Origin: Arenicellales bacterium
GTDB taxonomy: Bacteria; Pseudomonadota; Gammaproteobacteria; Arenicellales; JAJDZL01
Direction: 5' to 3'
Length of the DNA stretch: 64,000 nucleotides
Assembly: GCA_951813075.1 (NCBI GenBank)
Contig: OX638343.1
Span: 2,679,999-2,743,998, forward strand
Positions 39,385 to 48,426 of this stretch are shown piece after piece. The translations under genes and the position numbers were made by a program. Below the pieces are notes generated by a model that was not told where the DNA came from, ran no database searches, and saw only the letters and a program-made list of their open reading frames with translations. How positions within the stretch are numbered: position 1 is the stretch's first letter; each line of letters begins with the position of its first letter.

Positions 39385-39739
39385 CATTGCAGCAGATGGT
39401 TGTATTAAACAGACCGCACGCAATGCAAAGCCAGTTTTTGTTCACGATAGGGAACCGAAAATCACTGTCAATGCCAAGAATCTATATTGTGCATCATAGA
39501 ACATTTCGATGAATAGTACAATTGAAGTCTGCCACGGCAAATAAAATCCTTTATTGTTTTATGGTTCGGAAAAGGAACTCGTTGGTGTTGTCGATGAATA
39601 CAAGACATATAGTGCCATCCTGCACATAAGATGTACGGTCAATTCGGATCAAAGACTTTTTGGTAAGCAATTCTACTTGGCTTTAATTCGGGCGAATTGC
39701 AAACTTCGAGCGGAATCGTTCGGATGGAGGTAAAAACTT
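39385..39739. other. 355-base region without a gene
   Basis: Degenerate A/T-rich DNA between the ABC ATPase relic and the class II aldolase gene. It ends with a good ribosome-binding site (GGAGG at about 39725) for the gene at 39740. No other structure was recognised. Confidence 0.4.
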
Positions 39740-40543
39740 ATGAAAAGTCACAAACTCTCAGAAAATGTTGTAACAGGCAGGTGGTCGACAGTTACAAGCG
39801 AGGAATGGCAGACGCGGGTTGATCTGGCAGCGTGTCATCGGCTGGCGGATTTAAATGGATTCAGCGACATTGTATGGAACCACATCAGTGCGCGCGTACC
39901 CGGACAGCCGAATCGTTTTCTGATAAATCTTTTCGGTTTGCGGTTTGATGAGGTTACCGCGTCAAATCTTGTCACATTGGACGAAAACGGGCAGGTTGCA
40001 GTGCCGCCCAGAGATTCCAATGGCGAGATTATTGACACGAGTGGCAGCAACTTTACCGGTTTTGTGATTCACAGTGCAATCTACAACGAGCGGGAAGATG
40101 TCAAGTGCGTCATGCATTCTCACAGCCGTGCAGGATTGGCGGTTTCTGCATTGAAGGAAGGTTTTCTACCCTTGGTCCAAGATGCATTTCAGTTTTATAA
40201 CCGGGTGTCGTACCACGAGTACGAAGGATTGTCGCTTGATTTGAATGAACGGGAGCGGCTCGCTGCCAGTCTCGGTGATAATCCAGTGATGATCATGCGC
40301 AATCACGGACTGCTGACGACAGGAATTTCGGTTGCCCAAGCCTATATTCGTATGTACTACTTGGAGTTATCTTGTCGAACTCAGATGGATGTACTTTCAA
40401 CCGGTCGGGAAATTCATCTTCCTCCTGAGGAAGTTTGCGAACATGCAGCCGAACAGTATCAGACTGCGGCACCTTCGGGCACTCACGAATGGCCCGCATT
40501 ACTTCGAAAACTTGACAGTATCGATACGTCTTACCGGGATTGA
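39740..40543 (+). CDS. Class II aldolase/adducin family protein
   Basis: Cytosolic metal-dependent aldolase-fold protein of 267 residues; relatives cleave sugar phosphates or decarboxylate/epimerise sugar acids. ANHIS-like WNHISARV (about 43-50) starts the fold. The zinc histidines are in CVMHSHSRAG, with the third in MRNHGLLTTG, and Glu73-equivalent residues fall near ITLDENG-type VTLDENGQV. It is preceded by GGAGG, and a PhyH-like gene follows after 29 bases. It is the first gene of a rightward catabolic run. Substrate unknown. Confidence 0.84.
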   Translation: MKSHKLSENVVTGRWSTVTSEEWQTRVDLAACHRLADLNGFSDIVWNHISARVPGQPNRFLINLFGLRFDEVTASNLVTLDENGQVAVPPRDSNGEIIDTSGSNFTGFVIHSAIYNEREDVKCVMHSHSRAGLAVSALKEGFLPLVQDAFQFYNRVSYHEYEGLSLDLNERERLAASLGDNPVMIMRNHGLLTTGISVAQAYIRMYYLELSCRTQMDVLSTGREIHLPPEEVCEHAAEQYQTAAPSGTHEWPALLRKLDSIDTSYRD

Positions 40544-40572
40544 TTCCTGTTCTGACCTAAGAGGCATGGTAT

Positions 40573-41451
40573 ATGGCGCATTTGATCGATATAAATTCAG
40601 CATTGACCGACGAACAGATCAAATCGTATTTGCGGCAGGGTTTTGTTGCTCCGCTGACTGCTTTCGATGAACAAGAAGCCCTGTCTATGATTCCGAAATT
40701 CTCGGAAGTTCGCGATCGAATGGCTGGCTGGACTGAGTCGAAGCAATTGGTTAAATCATATCTGGTTTCAACCTGGGTGAATGATGTTGTTCGGAATCCG
40801 CGAATTCTGGATTCGGTCGAGTCAATACTTGGACCGAATATTCTGATGTGGGGTGCGACATTTTTCGTCAAGGAACCCGGCAGTTCGACGCATGTTGGGT
40901 GGCATCAGAATTTGCTGTACTGGGGATTGCAGCCGCCGAACGGTGTGTTGACCGTGTGGCTGGCTTTGACCGATGCATCTGAAGATAACGGGGCGATGCA
41001 GGTGATCTGTGGAAGTCACGAAGACGGATTTCGTATTCACGGCAACAGTTATGACGAAAACAATATGCTGACGAGCGATCAGAATGTGCAGATAACAGAC
41101 GAGGACGCAAAAAACACGGTGACAATAATGCTTCGTCCCGGTCAGTTTTCGATGCACCACAGCATGCTGCTGCATGGTTTCGGAGCAAACAAATCAGATC
41201 GATCTCGAATCGGGCTTTCGATCAACTATATTGCCGCCGATGTCATTCAACTGAAAAATGGGGGGCATGATTCGGCCATGCTGGTTCGAGGAACCGATTA
41301 TTTCCGTAATTTCGAACTTGAACAGAAACCTGAATCTAGTTTCTCCCCCCAGGCGATAGAATACTATCGCAAGTACATTACCATGCCGTCAGGACTTGCG
41401 ACGATTGAGGGTATGACCAATTCCATCGTAAATTTTGACAATATCAGATGA
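40573..41451 (+). CDS. Phytanoyl-CoA dioxygenase family protein with HxN in place of HxD
   Basis: PhyH-type double-stranded beta-helix protein of 292 residues. The facial triad region reads GWHQNLLYWG: the aspartate normally seen in HxD is Asn (codon AAT, one base from GAT). The distal histidine is probably in MLLHGFGAN, and SRIGLSINYI carries the Arg for 2-oxoglutarate. The rest of the family pattern is intact (VWLALTDASEDNGAMQVICG). It sits between a class II aldolase gene and a dimethylglycine-dehydrogenase-like gene, whose ATG follows 7 bases after its stop, so it belongs to that operon. With Asn, iron binding may be weaker or a position may open on the metal. The D-to-N change could also be inactivating. 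Confidence 0.78.
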   Translation: MAHLIDINSALTDEQIKSYLRQGFVAPLTAFDEQEALSMIPKFSEVRDRMAGWTESKQLVKSYLVSTWVNDVVRNPRILDSVESILGPNILMWGATFFVKEPGSSTHVGWHQNLLYWGLQPPNGVLTVWLALTDASEDNGAMQVICGSHEDGFRIHGNSYDENNMLTSDQNVQITDEDAKNTVTIMLRPGQFSMHHSMLLHGFGANKSDRSRIGLSINYIAADVIQLKNGGHDSAMLVRGTDYFRNFELEQKPESSFSPQAIEYYRKYITMPSGLATIEGMTNSIVNFDNIR

Positions 41452-41458
41452 AGAAAAT

Positions 41459-43879
41459 ATGAGAGAGCATGCAAGGGTCGTGATTGTCGGTGGAGGTGCG
41501 ATGGGTGTCGGTCTCGCCTACCATCTTCCACTTGAAGGTTGGAACGACGTAGTACTAATTGAAAAAGGTGAGTTGACTTCAGGGTCGACCTGGCACGCTG
41601 CGGGTCTGATACCCAATTTCATCGGTAGTCTGAATATGGCTAAAGTCCATGATTACGGCATCAAGCTTTATGCCAGGCTTGAGCAGGAAACAGGCCAGGC
41701 GACGGGATGGCATGGTTGCGGTGCTTTGCGCCTTGCGGTGACAGACGCTGAAGTCGACTGGTTTCACTACGTTAAAGGGATTCTTGACTACATTGGTGCC
41801 GAATCGTACCTCGTCGGTCATTCCGAAATGAAGGAAATTCATCCTTTGATGTTGACGGATGGTGTGAAACTTGGTTTCTATACACCGAATGACGGGCATA
41901 CCGATCCGGCGAGCAGTACCAATTCGATGGCTGTTGGTGCACGTAACCGCGGTGTGGAAATAATCCGTAGAAATCGTGTCATTGGAATCGAGCGTACGAG
42001 CGGTGGCGAATGGAAGGTGATCACAGAGCAAGGATCGATTGTCTGTGAGCATTTAGTCAATGCTGCAGGAAGTTTTTCTGATCAGGTTGCACAGATGTCA
42101 GGCTTCCGCTTGCCGATAGTCAATATGCAGCACCAATATCTCGTAACCGAAAATCTTCCCGAAATTGAAGCATTGGACAAAGAACCACCGGTTGTCCGGG
42201 ACCCGGTTGCATCGTGCTACATCCGACAGGAGCAGAAAGGAATACTGGTCGGACCGTATGAGACTTCGCAAGCGGCTGCCTGGGGGTTGGACGGTATCGA
42301 CTGGAGTTTCGACATGGAACTTCTTCCGGAAAATCTTGATCGACTCAACGACAGCCTGTTGTTGGCTGCCGAGCGTGTGCCTCTTTTTGGGCAAGCCGGG
42401 ATCAAACGAGTTGTGAACGGGCCGATCACCCACACTCCGGATGGTGGATTTCTACTGGGACCCGCGGCGGGACTTGAAAATTATTGGCTGTGTTGCGGAG
42501 CATCGATTGGTATTACCCAAGGGCCAGGTGCCGGGAAATATCTGGCGCAGTGGATGGTTCACGGACAGACTGAAATCAATGTTCGTGAAATGGACCCGAG
42601 ACGCTATGGAGAATTTGCGAATCTTCCCGGCCGCTATGTTATTGACAAGTCAATAGACGAATATCAGGAAATGTATCAGGTACATTTTCCGGGTGAATTT
42701 CGCGAAGCGGGGCGACCTGTCAAAACGACACCCATATACGAAATACTGAAATCAAAAGGCGCGATTTACGGCGAATTTTATGGTTGGGAGCGACCGAAGT
42801 GGTTTTCGATTGATGGAAGCGAAGAGCACTATGGATTTCGCAGAACAAATGCTTTTGATCCTGTTGCGGCAGAATGCAAGTGTGTTCAGGAACGAGTCGG
42901 TATCGCGGATTTGACGGCATTTTCGAAGTACTTTGTTTCGGGGAAAGATGCCGAGCAGTTTCTTAATCGAGTCGGTGCCAACCGGGTAGCCAAAAGAAAC
43001 GGCGGGGTCTCACTCACCCATATGCTGACGACCTTGGGTGGCATTGAATGTGAAATCGCAATTACCCGACTGGCGGACGATCGCTATTTTCTGACCTCGG
43101 CGATTGTTGCACAGCAACATGATCTTGATTGGATGGTGCAGCATGTGGAAGTTGGTGAAGACGTGAGCATAGAAGATGTGACCGATGGGTTGGGCATGCT
43201 AGCTATCGCAGGTCCGAAATCGCGTGATCTGCTGTCAAAACTAACCGATACCGCGTTGGACAACGAAAATTTTCGTTGGTTGACGGGTCAGGAGATCAAA
43301 GTCGGTGGAATTGAAGTCATAGCGCTTCGGGTTTCGTATGTCGGAGAACTTGGTTGGGAACTCTATCATCCGATAGATTCGATGGGATTACTTTGTTCGC
43401 AGCTGGAGCAAGCGGGCGAGGAGTACGGTCTGGGTTGGTTTGGGTCCTATGCAGTCAACAGTATGAGACTGGAGAAAAGCTACAAAGGCTGGGGAAGTGA
43501 ACTGACGACCGAAATCACTCCCATTGAGGCAGATATCGAACGATTTGTTGATTACGAAAGTTCGTTCATCGGAAAAGAAAGCGTTCTTCTAAGAAAATCC
43601 GAAGGAATTCAAACCAAATTGGTACTGGTTTCAGTTGACGCCGATGATGCGGACTGCCTCGGAAACGAACCGGCACTGGACGGTGATCGACCAATGGGGA
43701 TTGTCTGTAGTGGAGCATTCGGTCATCGAACGGGTATGAGTCTGGCTTTTGTTTACGTCGAACCTCAATTTGCTGATGCCGGCGCTACCTTCGAGGTACC
43801 AATCTTGGGTGTCAGGACGACAGCGACTGTGTTGGAGTCGGCACCGTACGATCCTGGCAACCTTCGCCTGCGCGGGTAG
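41459..43879 (+). CDS. Dimethylglycine/sarcosine dehydrogenase-like FAD and GcvT-domain protein
   Basis: Bifunctional flavoprotein of 806 residues. The N-terminal DAO-type domain has the FAD fingerprint VIVGGGAMGVGLAYHL. SGSTWHAAGL holds the histidine that carries covalent FAD in DMGDH and SarDH. After about residue 430 come a linker domain and a GcvT-like folate domain (KYFVSGKDAEQFLNRVGANR, then YVGELGWELYHP) with a C-terminal beta-barrel. It should N-demethylate a secondary or tertiary amine and pass the one-carbon unit to tetrahydrofolate. The ATG at 41459 is chosen over a TTG at 41435 that overlaps the previous gene. The amine is not defined; the phosphonate genes downstream make an N-methylated aminophosphonate one possibility. 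Confidence 0.86.
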   Translation: MREHARVVIVGGGAMGVGLAYHLPLEGWNDVVLIEKGELTSGSTWHAAGLIPNFIGSLNMAKVHDYGIKLYARLEQETGQATGWHGCGALRLAVTDAEVDWFHYVKGILDYIGAESYLVGHSEMKEIHPLMLTDGVKLGFYTPNDGHTDPASSTNSMAVGARNRGVEIIRRNRVIGIERTSGGEWKVITEQGSIVCEHLVNAAGSFSDQVAQMSGFRLPIVNMQHQYLVTENLPEIEALDKEPPVVRDPVASCYIRQEQKGILVGPYETSQAAAWGLDGIDWSFDMELLPENLDRLNDSLLLAAERVPLFGQAGIKRVVNGPITHTPDGGFLLGPAAGLENYWLCCGASIGITQGPGAGKYLAQWMVHGQTEINVREMDPRRYGEFANLPGRYVIDKSIDEYQEMYQVHFPGEFREAGRPVKTTPIYEILKSKGAIYGEFYGWERPKWFSIDGSEEHYGFRRTNAFDPVAAECKCVQERVGIADLTAFSKYFVSGKDAEQFLNRVGANRVAKRNGGVSLTHMLTTLGGIECEIAITRLADDRYFLTSAIVAQQHDLDWMVQHVEVGEDVSIEDVTDGLGMLAIAGPKSRDLLSKLTDTALDNENFRWLTGQEIKVGGIEVIALRVSYVGELGWELYHPIDSMGLLCSQLEQAGEEYGLGWFGSYAVNSMRLEKSYKGWGSELTTEITPIEADIERFVDYESSFIGKESVLLRKSEGIQTKLVLVSVDADDADCLGNEPALDGDRPMGIVCSGAFGHRTGMSLAFVYVEPQFADAGATFEVPILGVRTTATVLESAPYDPGNLRLRG

Positions 43880-43998
43880 CTTACGAGAGACTGTCGGTCC
43901 TATTTCGAAGTGAGCAACTTTGTCGAACACACTGAAGAACAGCAACTTGGTCGCGAAATTCAGGACTACAATCAAATCGACGTTAAAGGACATTCATC

Positions 43999-44895
43999 AT
44001 GAAATTTGAAGGAATCTACCCTCCTGTCGTTACCCCGTTCAATGCTGACTACTCGATCAACCAAGATCAATTTGCGAACACAATCGATTTTCTAATCGCG
44101 TCCGGAGTTCATGGGATTATCGTCGGGGGGACTACCGGCGAGTATTATGTGCAGACTGTTGAAGAACGCGTCGAAATGATGAAACTGGCAAAAGACATCA
44201 TCAATGGACGTGTGCCATTGATTGTCGGCACCGGAGCAATCCGTACAGAAGACAGTGTGCATTATGCAGAGCAAGCTAAGTCCCTCGGCGCAGATTCACT
44301 GCTTGTAGCAACACCTCCGTACGCTTGCCCGACAGGACAGGAAATAGCGCTTCATGCACTGGCAATTGACAGCGCGGCTAATCTTCCGGTTATGCTCTAC
44401 AACTATCCTGGCCGCATGTCGGTCAGTATGGACGCGACAACGCTTGATATCCTGAGTCAGAATTCCAACTTCTGTGCTATCAAGGAAAGTTCAGGAGACC
44501 CCAACCGTCTGCATATGCTGGCGGTTGATTACCCGAAAATTCAGGTATCTTGTGGCATGGATGATCAAGCGCTTGAATTTTTTGCATGGGGGGCAACATC
44601 ATGGGTTTGTGCTGGCGGAAATTTTGCGCCCGAAGCTCACATCGCCTTATATCGAACTTGTGTATTGGAAGGAGACTTCACAAAGGGACGGCAGATCATG
44701 TCAGCGATGATGCCGCTGATGCGAGTGCTGGAACAGGGAGGTAAATTCATTCAGTGCATAAAATTCGGTATGAACTTGCGCGGAATGGACTGCGGGCCAC
44801 CGCGAAAGCCCATGCAACCACTGAATGAAGAGGAGCAGAGCAGACTGTCCAGTGTCATTGAGGAAATGAACCTGATCATCGATCAGTTGAATTGA
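43999..44895 (+). CDS. Dihydrodipicolinate synthase (DapA) family lyase
   Basis: Class I aldolase-fold protein of 298 residues. Family marks are GGTTGEYYVQT near residue 45, the catalytic tyrosine in LYNYPGRM (about 135) and the Schiff-base lysine in AIKESSGD (about 163). The GTTGE-loop and context favour a catabolic N-acetylneuraminate lyase/keto-acid aldolase-type subgroup over lysine-biosynthetic DapA. It follows the DMGDH-like gene by 119 bases with its own ribosome-binding site (AAAGGA), and is probably part of the same catabolic run. Substrate unknown. Confidence 0.84.
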   Translation: MKFEGIYPPVVTPFNADYSINQDQFANTIDFLIASGVHGIIVGGTTGEYYVQTVEERVEMMKLAKDIINGRVPLIVGTGAIRTEDSVHYAEQAKSLGADSLLVATPPYACPTGQEIALHALAIDSAANLPVMLYNYPGRMSVSMDATTLDILSQNSNFCAIKESSGDPNRLHMLAVDYPKIQVSCGMDDQALEFFAWGATSWVCAGGNFAPEAHIALYRTCVLEGDFTKGRQIMSAMMPLMRVLEQGGKFIQCIKFGMNLRGMDCGPPRKPMQPLNEEEQSRLSSVIEEMNLIIDQLN

Positions 44896-45097
44896 TTCCT
44901 TCGACTTCGATCATGTCAAGCGATCAGTGAAGGATTCCCACGTCTGGTTTGAAACCAAGTCCAGATCGTATTTGTCCGTTTGGGACACTCATACCGCATC
45001 CGATAATCGTCTGCGTCGTCGGCAGAAATTCTGATCAATCTAATTCCATGCCCGCAAATACCGCCATGTCAATTATCACGCATTGGCAGCATTGTCC

Positions 45098-46432
45098 ATG
45101 AAAGTACGAAATCTACCGTTTGATCCGGGCGTATCCGGCTGGACACAAATTATGCCCGCTGGTTTGGAGTATCCGGAATTGAAGCAGTCGCAGACAGCAG
45201 ATGTCGCAATTGTTGGCGCTGGATTTGCCGGATTGTCTGCAGCACGACGTCTTAATCAATTGGATCCGAAAAGTCGGGTCATTGTTCTTGAGGCAAGACG
45301 TATCGCCGAGGGATCTTCGGGTCGCAATTCCGGATTCATGATTGATGTACCACACAACCTCGGCTCCAAGGATTATCTCGGAACGTTGGATGATGACCTT
45401 CAGCAGATTTCGATGAATCGCGAAGCAATTGAATTTGCAAACCAAGTTGCAGATGAATTTCCCATGCCGGAAGACACTTTTTCGATACCCGGAAAGATCA
45501 ACGGTGCGGCATCCGAAAACGGCCACAAATTCAATTTGAAATTTGCCAAGCATCTTGACCATCTTGGGGAGCGCTTTGAATGGCTTGATGCAAAAACGAT
45601 GAAGGAGACTACCGGCTCTGATTTTTATTTGTCCGGTCTCAAGATGCCGGGAACGGCAATAATTCAGCCGGCGGCATATATCACAGGACTCGCTCGAGGA
45701 ATTTATACATCAGGTGTCGAAATATTTGAGAACACACCGGTAATCGAAATTGCCAGAGAAGGCAACCGTTGGAAATTGAAAACTCCAGCCGCTTCGATTG
45801 ATGCAGAAAGAGTTGTCCTTGCGGTTAATGGACATGTGGAGAGTTTTGGTTATTTCACACGCCGTCTTATCCATATTTACTTATATGCCTCGATGACGCG
45901 TCGGCTGACGCAGGACGAAGTTCAGATACTCGGTGGTGAGTCTCGATGGGGGCTGACTCCGTCAGACCCATTCGGTTCAACAGTCAGACGAATTTCGGGA
46001 GCTGGAGACAACAGAATTGTTATTCGTAACGGAATATCCTGGGCACCGAATCGAACAGTATCCGCTAAGCGAATGAACCGTCTCACACAGGCGCATGATC
46101 GTAGTTTTGACGCGCGTTTTCCTCAACTTGGTGAGGTGACAATGGACTATCGTTGGGGCGGTTTGCTCTGTCTGAGCCGAAATTCGGTTCCAGCGTTCGG
46201 CGAACTGGAGGAAAACCTGTTTTCAGCATGTTGCCAGAACGGACTGGGGGTAGCAAAGGGGACGCTGTCTGGAAAATTGGCCGCGGAATTGATTTGCGGG
46301 TCAAGTTCGCCTTCGCTTGAATATTTTCGGCAACAAGCACAACCGAGGAAATTGCCACCTGAGCCGTTTGCTTCGATTGGCGGTAATCTTTCGCTACGCT
46401 GGGGTGAGTTTAAAGCTGGTAAGGAAAAGTGA
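45098..46432 (+). CDS. FAD-dependent amine oxidoreductase (DadA/PuuB/PbfC-D-like)
   Basis: Single-domain flavoprotein of 444 residues of the D-amino-acid/glycine oxidase superfamily. The FAD motif is VAIVGAGFAGLSAARRL (about 38-55), followed by EGSSGRNSGFMIDVPHNLG, which is typical of gamma-glutamylputrescine oxidase-like enzymes. A C-terminal GLGVAKGTLSGKLAAELI is the second FAD contact. The ATG at 45098 is chosen over a TTG at 45083. Downstream lie a broken aminoethylphosphonate-type binding protein and phnX. FAD oxidoreductases of this type have been described in phosphonate clusters, where they oxidise aminoethylphosphonate or its N-methyl form to phosphonoacetaldehyde. That role is an inference here; a general amine oxidase is the alternative. 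Confidence 0.8.
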   Translation: MKVRNLPFDPGVSGWTQIMPAGLEYPELKQSQTADVAIVGAGFAGLSAARRLNQLDPKSRVIVLEARRIAEGSSGRNSGFMIDVPHNLGSKDYLGTLDDDLQQISMNREAIEFANQVADEFPMPEDTFSIPGKINGAASENGHKFNLKFAKHLDHLGERFEWLDAKTMKETTGSDFYLSGLKMPGTAIIQPAAYITGLARGIYTSGVEIFENTPVIEIAREGNRWKLKTPAASIDAERVVLAVNGHVESFGYFTRRLIHIYLYASMTRRLTQDEVQILGGESRWGLTPSDPFGSTVRRISGAGDNRIVIRNGISWAPNRTVSAKRMNRLTQAHDRSFDARFPQLGEVTMDYRWGGLLCLSRNSVPAFGELEENLFSACCQNGLGVAKGTLSGKLAAELICGSSSPSLEYFRQQAQPRKLPPEPFASIGGNLSLRWGEFKAGKEK

Positions 46433-46444
46433 GATCAGTCAATT

Positions 46445-47200
46445 TTAATGACTGCTTGTCGTCGCGTAGTGTCCGTATTCTGTGCTGAGTCGCCACTTTT
46501 GGGTTCTTTTTTCAATGAAATTCGCTATCAACCAGTGTAGGATACGTACACCGGCCGCGGCTTGCTTGCAAGGCTTGGAGCCGGAATGTGTATACCACGC
46601 AATGTTCTCGTGAAGTGCGTCCATAAACTGCCAGCCTCTTTCTTCACCCCACAACTGCAGCCAACTCAACACATCAAGAAATCCTGTTCCGGACGAGTTT
46701 GGATTTGGCATCACGACATGGCCCTGATAAACCGGTTTAGTCAGATCGTTCCAAGATTCTGGCATCGGCAGGCCATGATTTTCCGCTTCAACAGTATTGA
46801 AACAGATCGAGGCGATCCAGGCCCTTTGACCAACCCACAGTGGAGGGGTCCATAGTAGGGTCGACGTATTTGGGGTCTAGCATTTCAACATTTTTCGGAG
46901 AATATCCCTCAAAGTATCCTTCATTAGCTAGAAACACGAGGCTGGCTGCAGTCAATCCCCAAACGATGTGTGCCTGGGGATCGTTTTTTCGCCTGCAACT
47001 CTGCAGTCATAATACCGGTGGAATCGCGAACCCACTTGATATCAATAACAGGGTAGTTCGCTTCAAACTCCTTTTCAAACATTGCAAGCTCATCTGCTTA
47101 AACAGCCGTATAGACCAGTAGTTATTCTTTTGCAAATTCGGTTGTCGTAATGAAAAACGAAAGGATTGTAAAAAAGTAACTTTCAGGCATGTTGTAAATT
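46445..47200 (-). pseudogene. Broken ABC substrate-binding protein, 2-aminoethylphosphonate/Fe(III) type
   Basis: A recognisable binding-protein gene runs leftward with at least four lesions. LLVYTAV and ADELAMFEKEFEANYPVIDI are each preceded by an in-frame TAA (47122-47124 and 47098-47100). The frame then shifts at an A-run (46984-46989 on the plus strand) into AHIVWGLTAASLVFLANEGY, and shifts again near 46847 into [20 protein letters not shown]. The last recognisable part is [15 protein letters not shown] at about 46570, and the C-terminal third is gone. [19 protein letters not shown] and the SGSKPC motif match the aminoethylphosphonate binding-protein group. No permease or ATPase gene remains. 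phnX lies 360 bases away on the other strand. Confidence 0.85.
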
Positions 47201-47560
47201 TCATGATGATCACCGATGGAATTGTTAGTGTCAATTAGATTCCAATGCGGAATGTTGATTGAATCGCCCACAGTTTCTATTCAAGCTAATTGCGGATCTC
47301 GATCCAAAATCGTGCAGTCAGTGAGTTCTGGCAGGCACCAACGCGAGTTGGATGTTCAGTTGCGAAAAATTCGCGATCACAGTAAAAAAATCGAGCGACG
47401 CGCCGATTTTGATACATAATTTTAGGCTTTGAACCCTGAACCGGATAGATGAGTAATATTTGTGTGCGACGTTCAGTGGAGTCACGGCGAAATTGTGACC
47501 GGGGTGGGTGTATCCGGCCCGGCACCGGAACCAAATAAAATTTTGATCAAGAGGGACAAG

Positions 47561-48403
47561 ATGCGATCTGATTTTGTTTACACGCGAAGCTACCGCGGAA
47601 AAGTAAAAGGACTAATTCTTGATTGGAGCGGAACAGTGGCGGATGCCTATGTGATTGCACCAGCTGTCGTATTTGTCGACGTATTTGCCAAGCAAGGTGT
47701 GGAAATCTCCATGGAGGAAGCTCGCGGACCGATGGGACTGCGAAAGGACCTGCACATTGCTGCATTGACAAAAGATCCTGATATCAGAGAACGTTGGCGA
47801 AAAGTCAAAGATTCCGACCCGACACAAGATGATGTTGACAACATGTTCAGCGATTTCGTACCGATGCAGCTCGACTGCCTGCGACGTTATACGACTCTTC
47901 TTCCGGGTGTGGCCGAAACCACAAAAAAAATTCAGGCCGAAGGCATCAAAGTCGGCATGACAACCGGATTCGTGCGAAGCATGGTAGACATTCTGGCGGC
48001 TGATGCAAAAGAGCAGGGGTATCATCCTGATACAACCGTCGCCGGCGATGAAGTGATTCATGGCGCAAGGCCCAAACCATTCATGGTCTATCGCAACTTG
48101 GACCTGTTGGACATTCATCCAATTCAGTCGGTGATCAAGGTAGACGACACTGTGAGTGGCGTCGGTGAAGGTCTTGAAGCTGGTTGCTGGACAGTGGGAA
48201 TGGCCCGATACAGCAACTATATGAATATCAACAGTCTGGAAGAGGCGGAAACCGTTTCAGATGAGGAAATCGAGCGCCGTCTTGCAATAACACGAGATCT
48301 ACTGGAGAAAACCGGCGCACATTACGTAATCAACGAGTTTCCAGAACTTCTGGATGTGATCGCTGATGTGAATGAGCGTTTGGCGCGAGGGGAAAAACCC
48401 TGA
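47561..48403 (+). CDS. phnX: Phosphonoacetaldehyde hydrolase
   Basis: HAD-superfamily enzyme that splits phosphonoacetaldehyde into acetaldehyde and phosphate in 2-aminoethylphosphonate catabolism. The nucleophile lies in LILDWSGTVAD (Asp 21), and the Schiff-base lysine in GPMGLRKDLHI (Lys 62). Their spacing of 41 equals that of Asp12 and Lys53 in the Bacillus cereus enzyme. GMTTGFVRSMVD and KVDDTVSGVGEG are the later HAD motifs. The ATG at 47561 has GAGGG upstream and gives 280 residues; an earlier in-frame start would add 33 unlikely residues. The partner transaminase PhnW is not in the window. A decayed uptake gene and a FAD amine oxidoreductase lie just upstream. Confidence 0.9.
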   Translation: MRSDFVYTRSYRGKVKGLILDWSGTVADAYVIAPAVVFVDVFAKQGVEISMEEARGPMGLRKDLHIAALTKDPDIRERWRKVKDSDPTQDDVDNMFSDFVPMQLDCLRRYTTLLPGVAETTKKIQAEGIKVGMTTGFVRSMVDILAADAKEQGYHPDTTVAGDEVIHGARPKPFMVYRNLDLLDIHPIQSVIKVDDTVSGVGEGLEAGCWTVGMARYSNYMNINSLEEAETVSDEEIERRLAITRDLLEKTGAHYVINEFPELLDVIADVNERLARGEKP

Positions 48404-48426
48404 CCTGCGCCTGATTCACACTCGGT

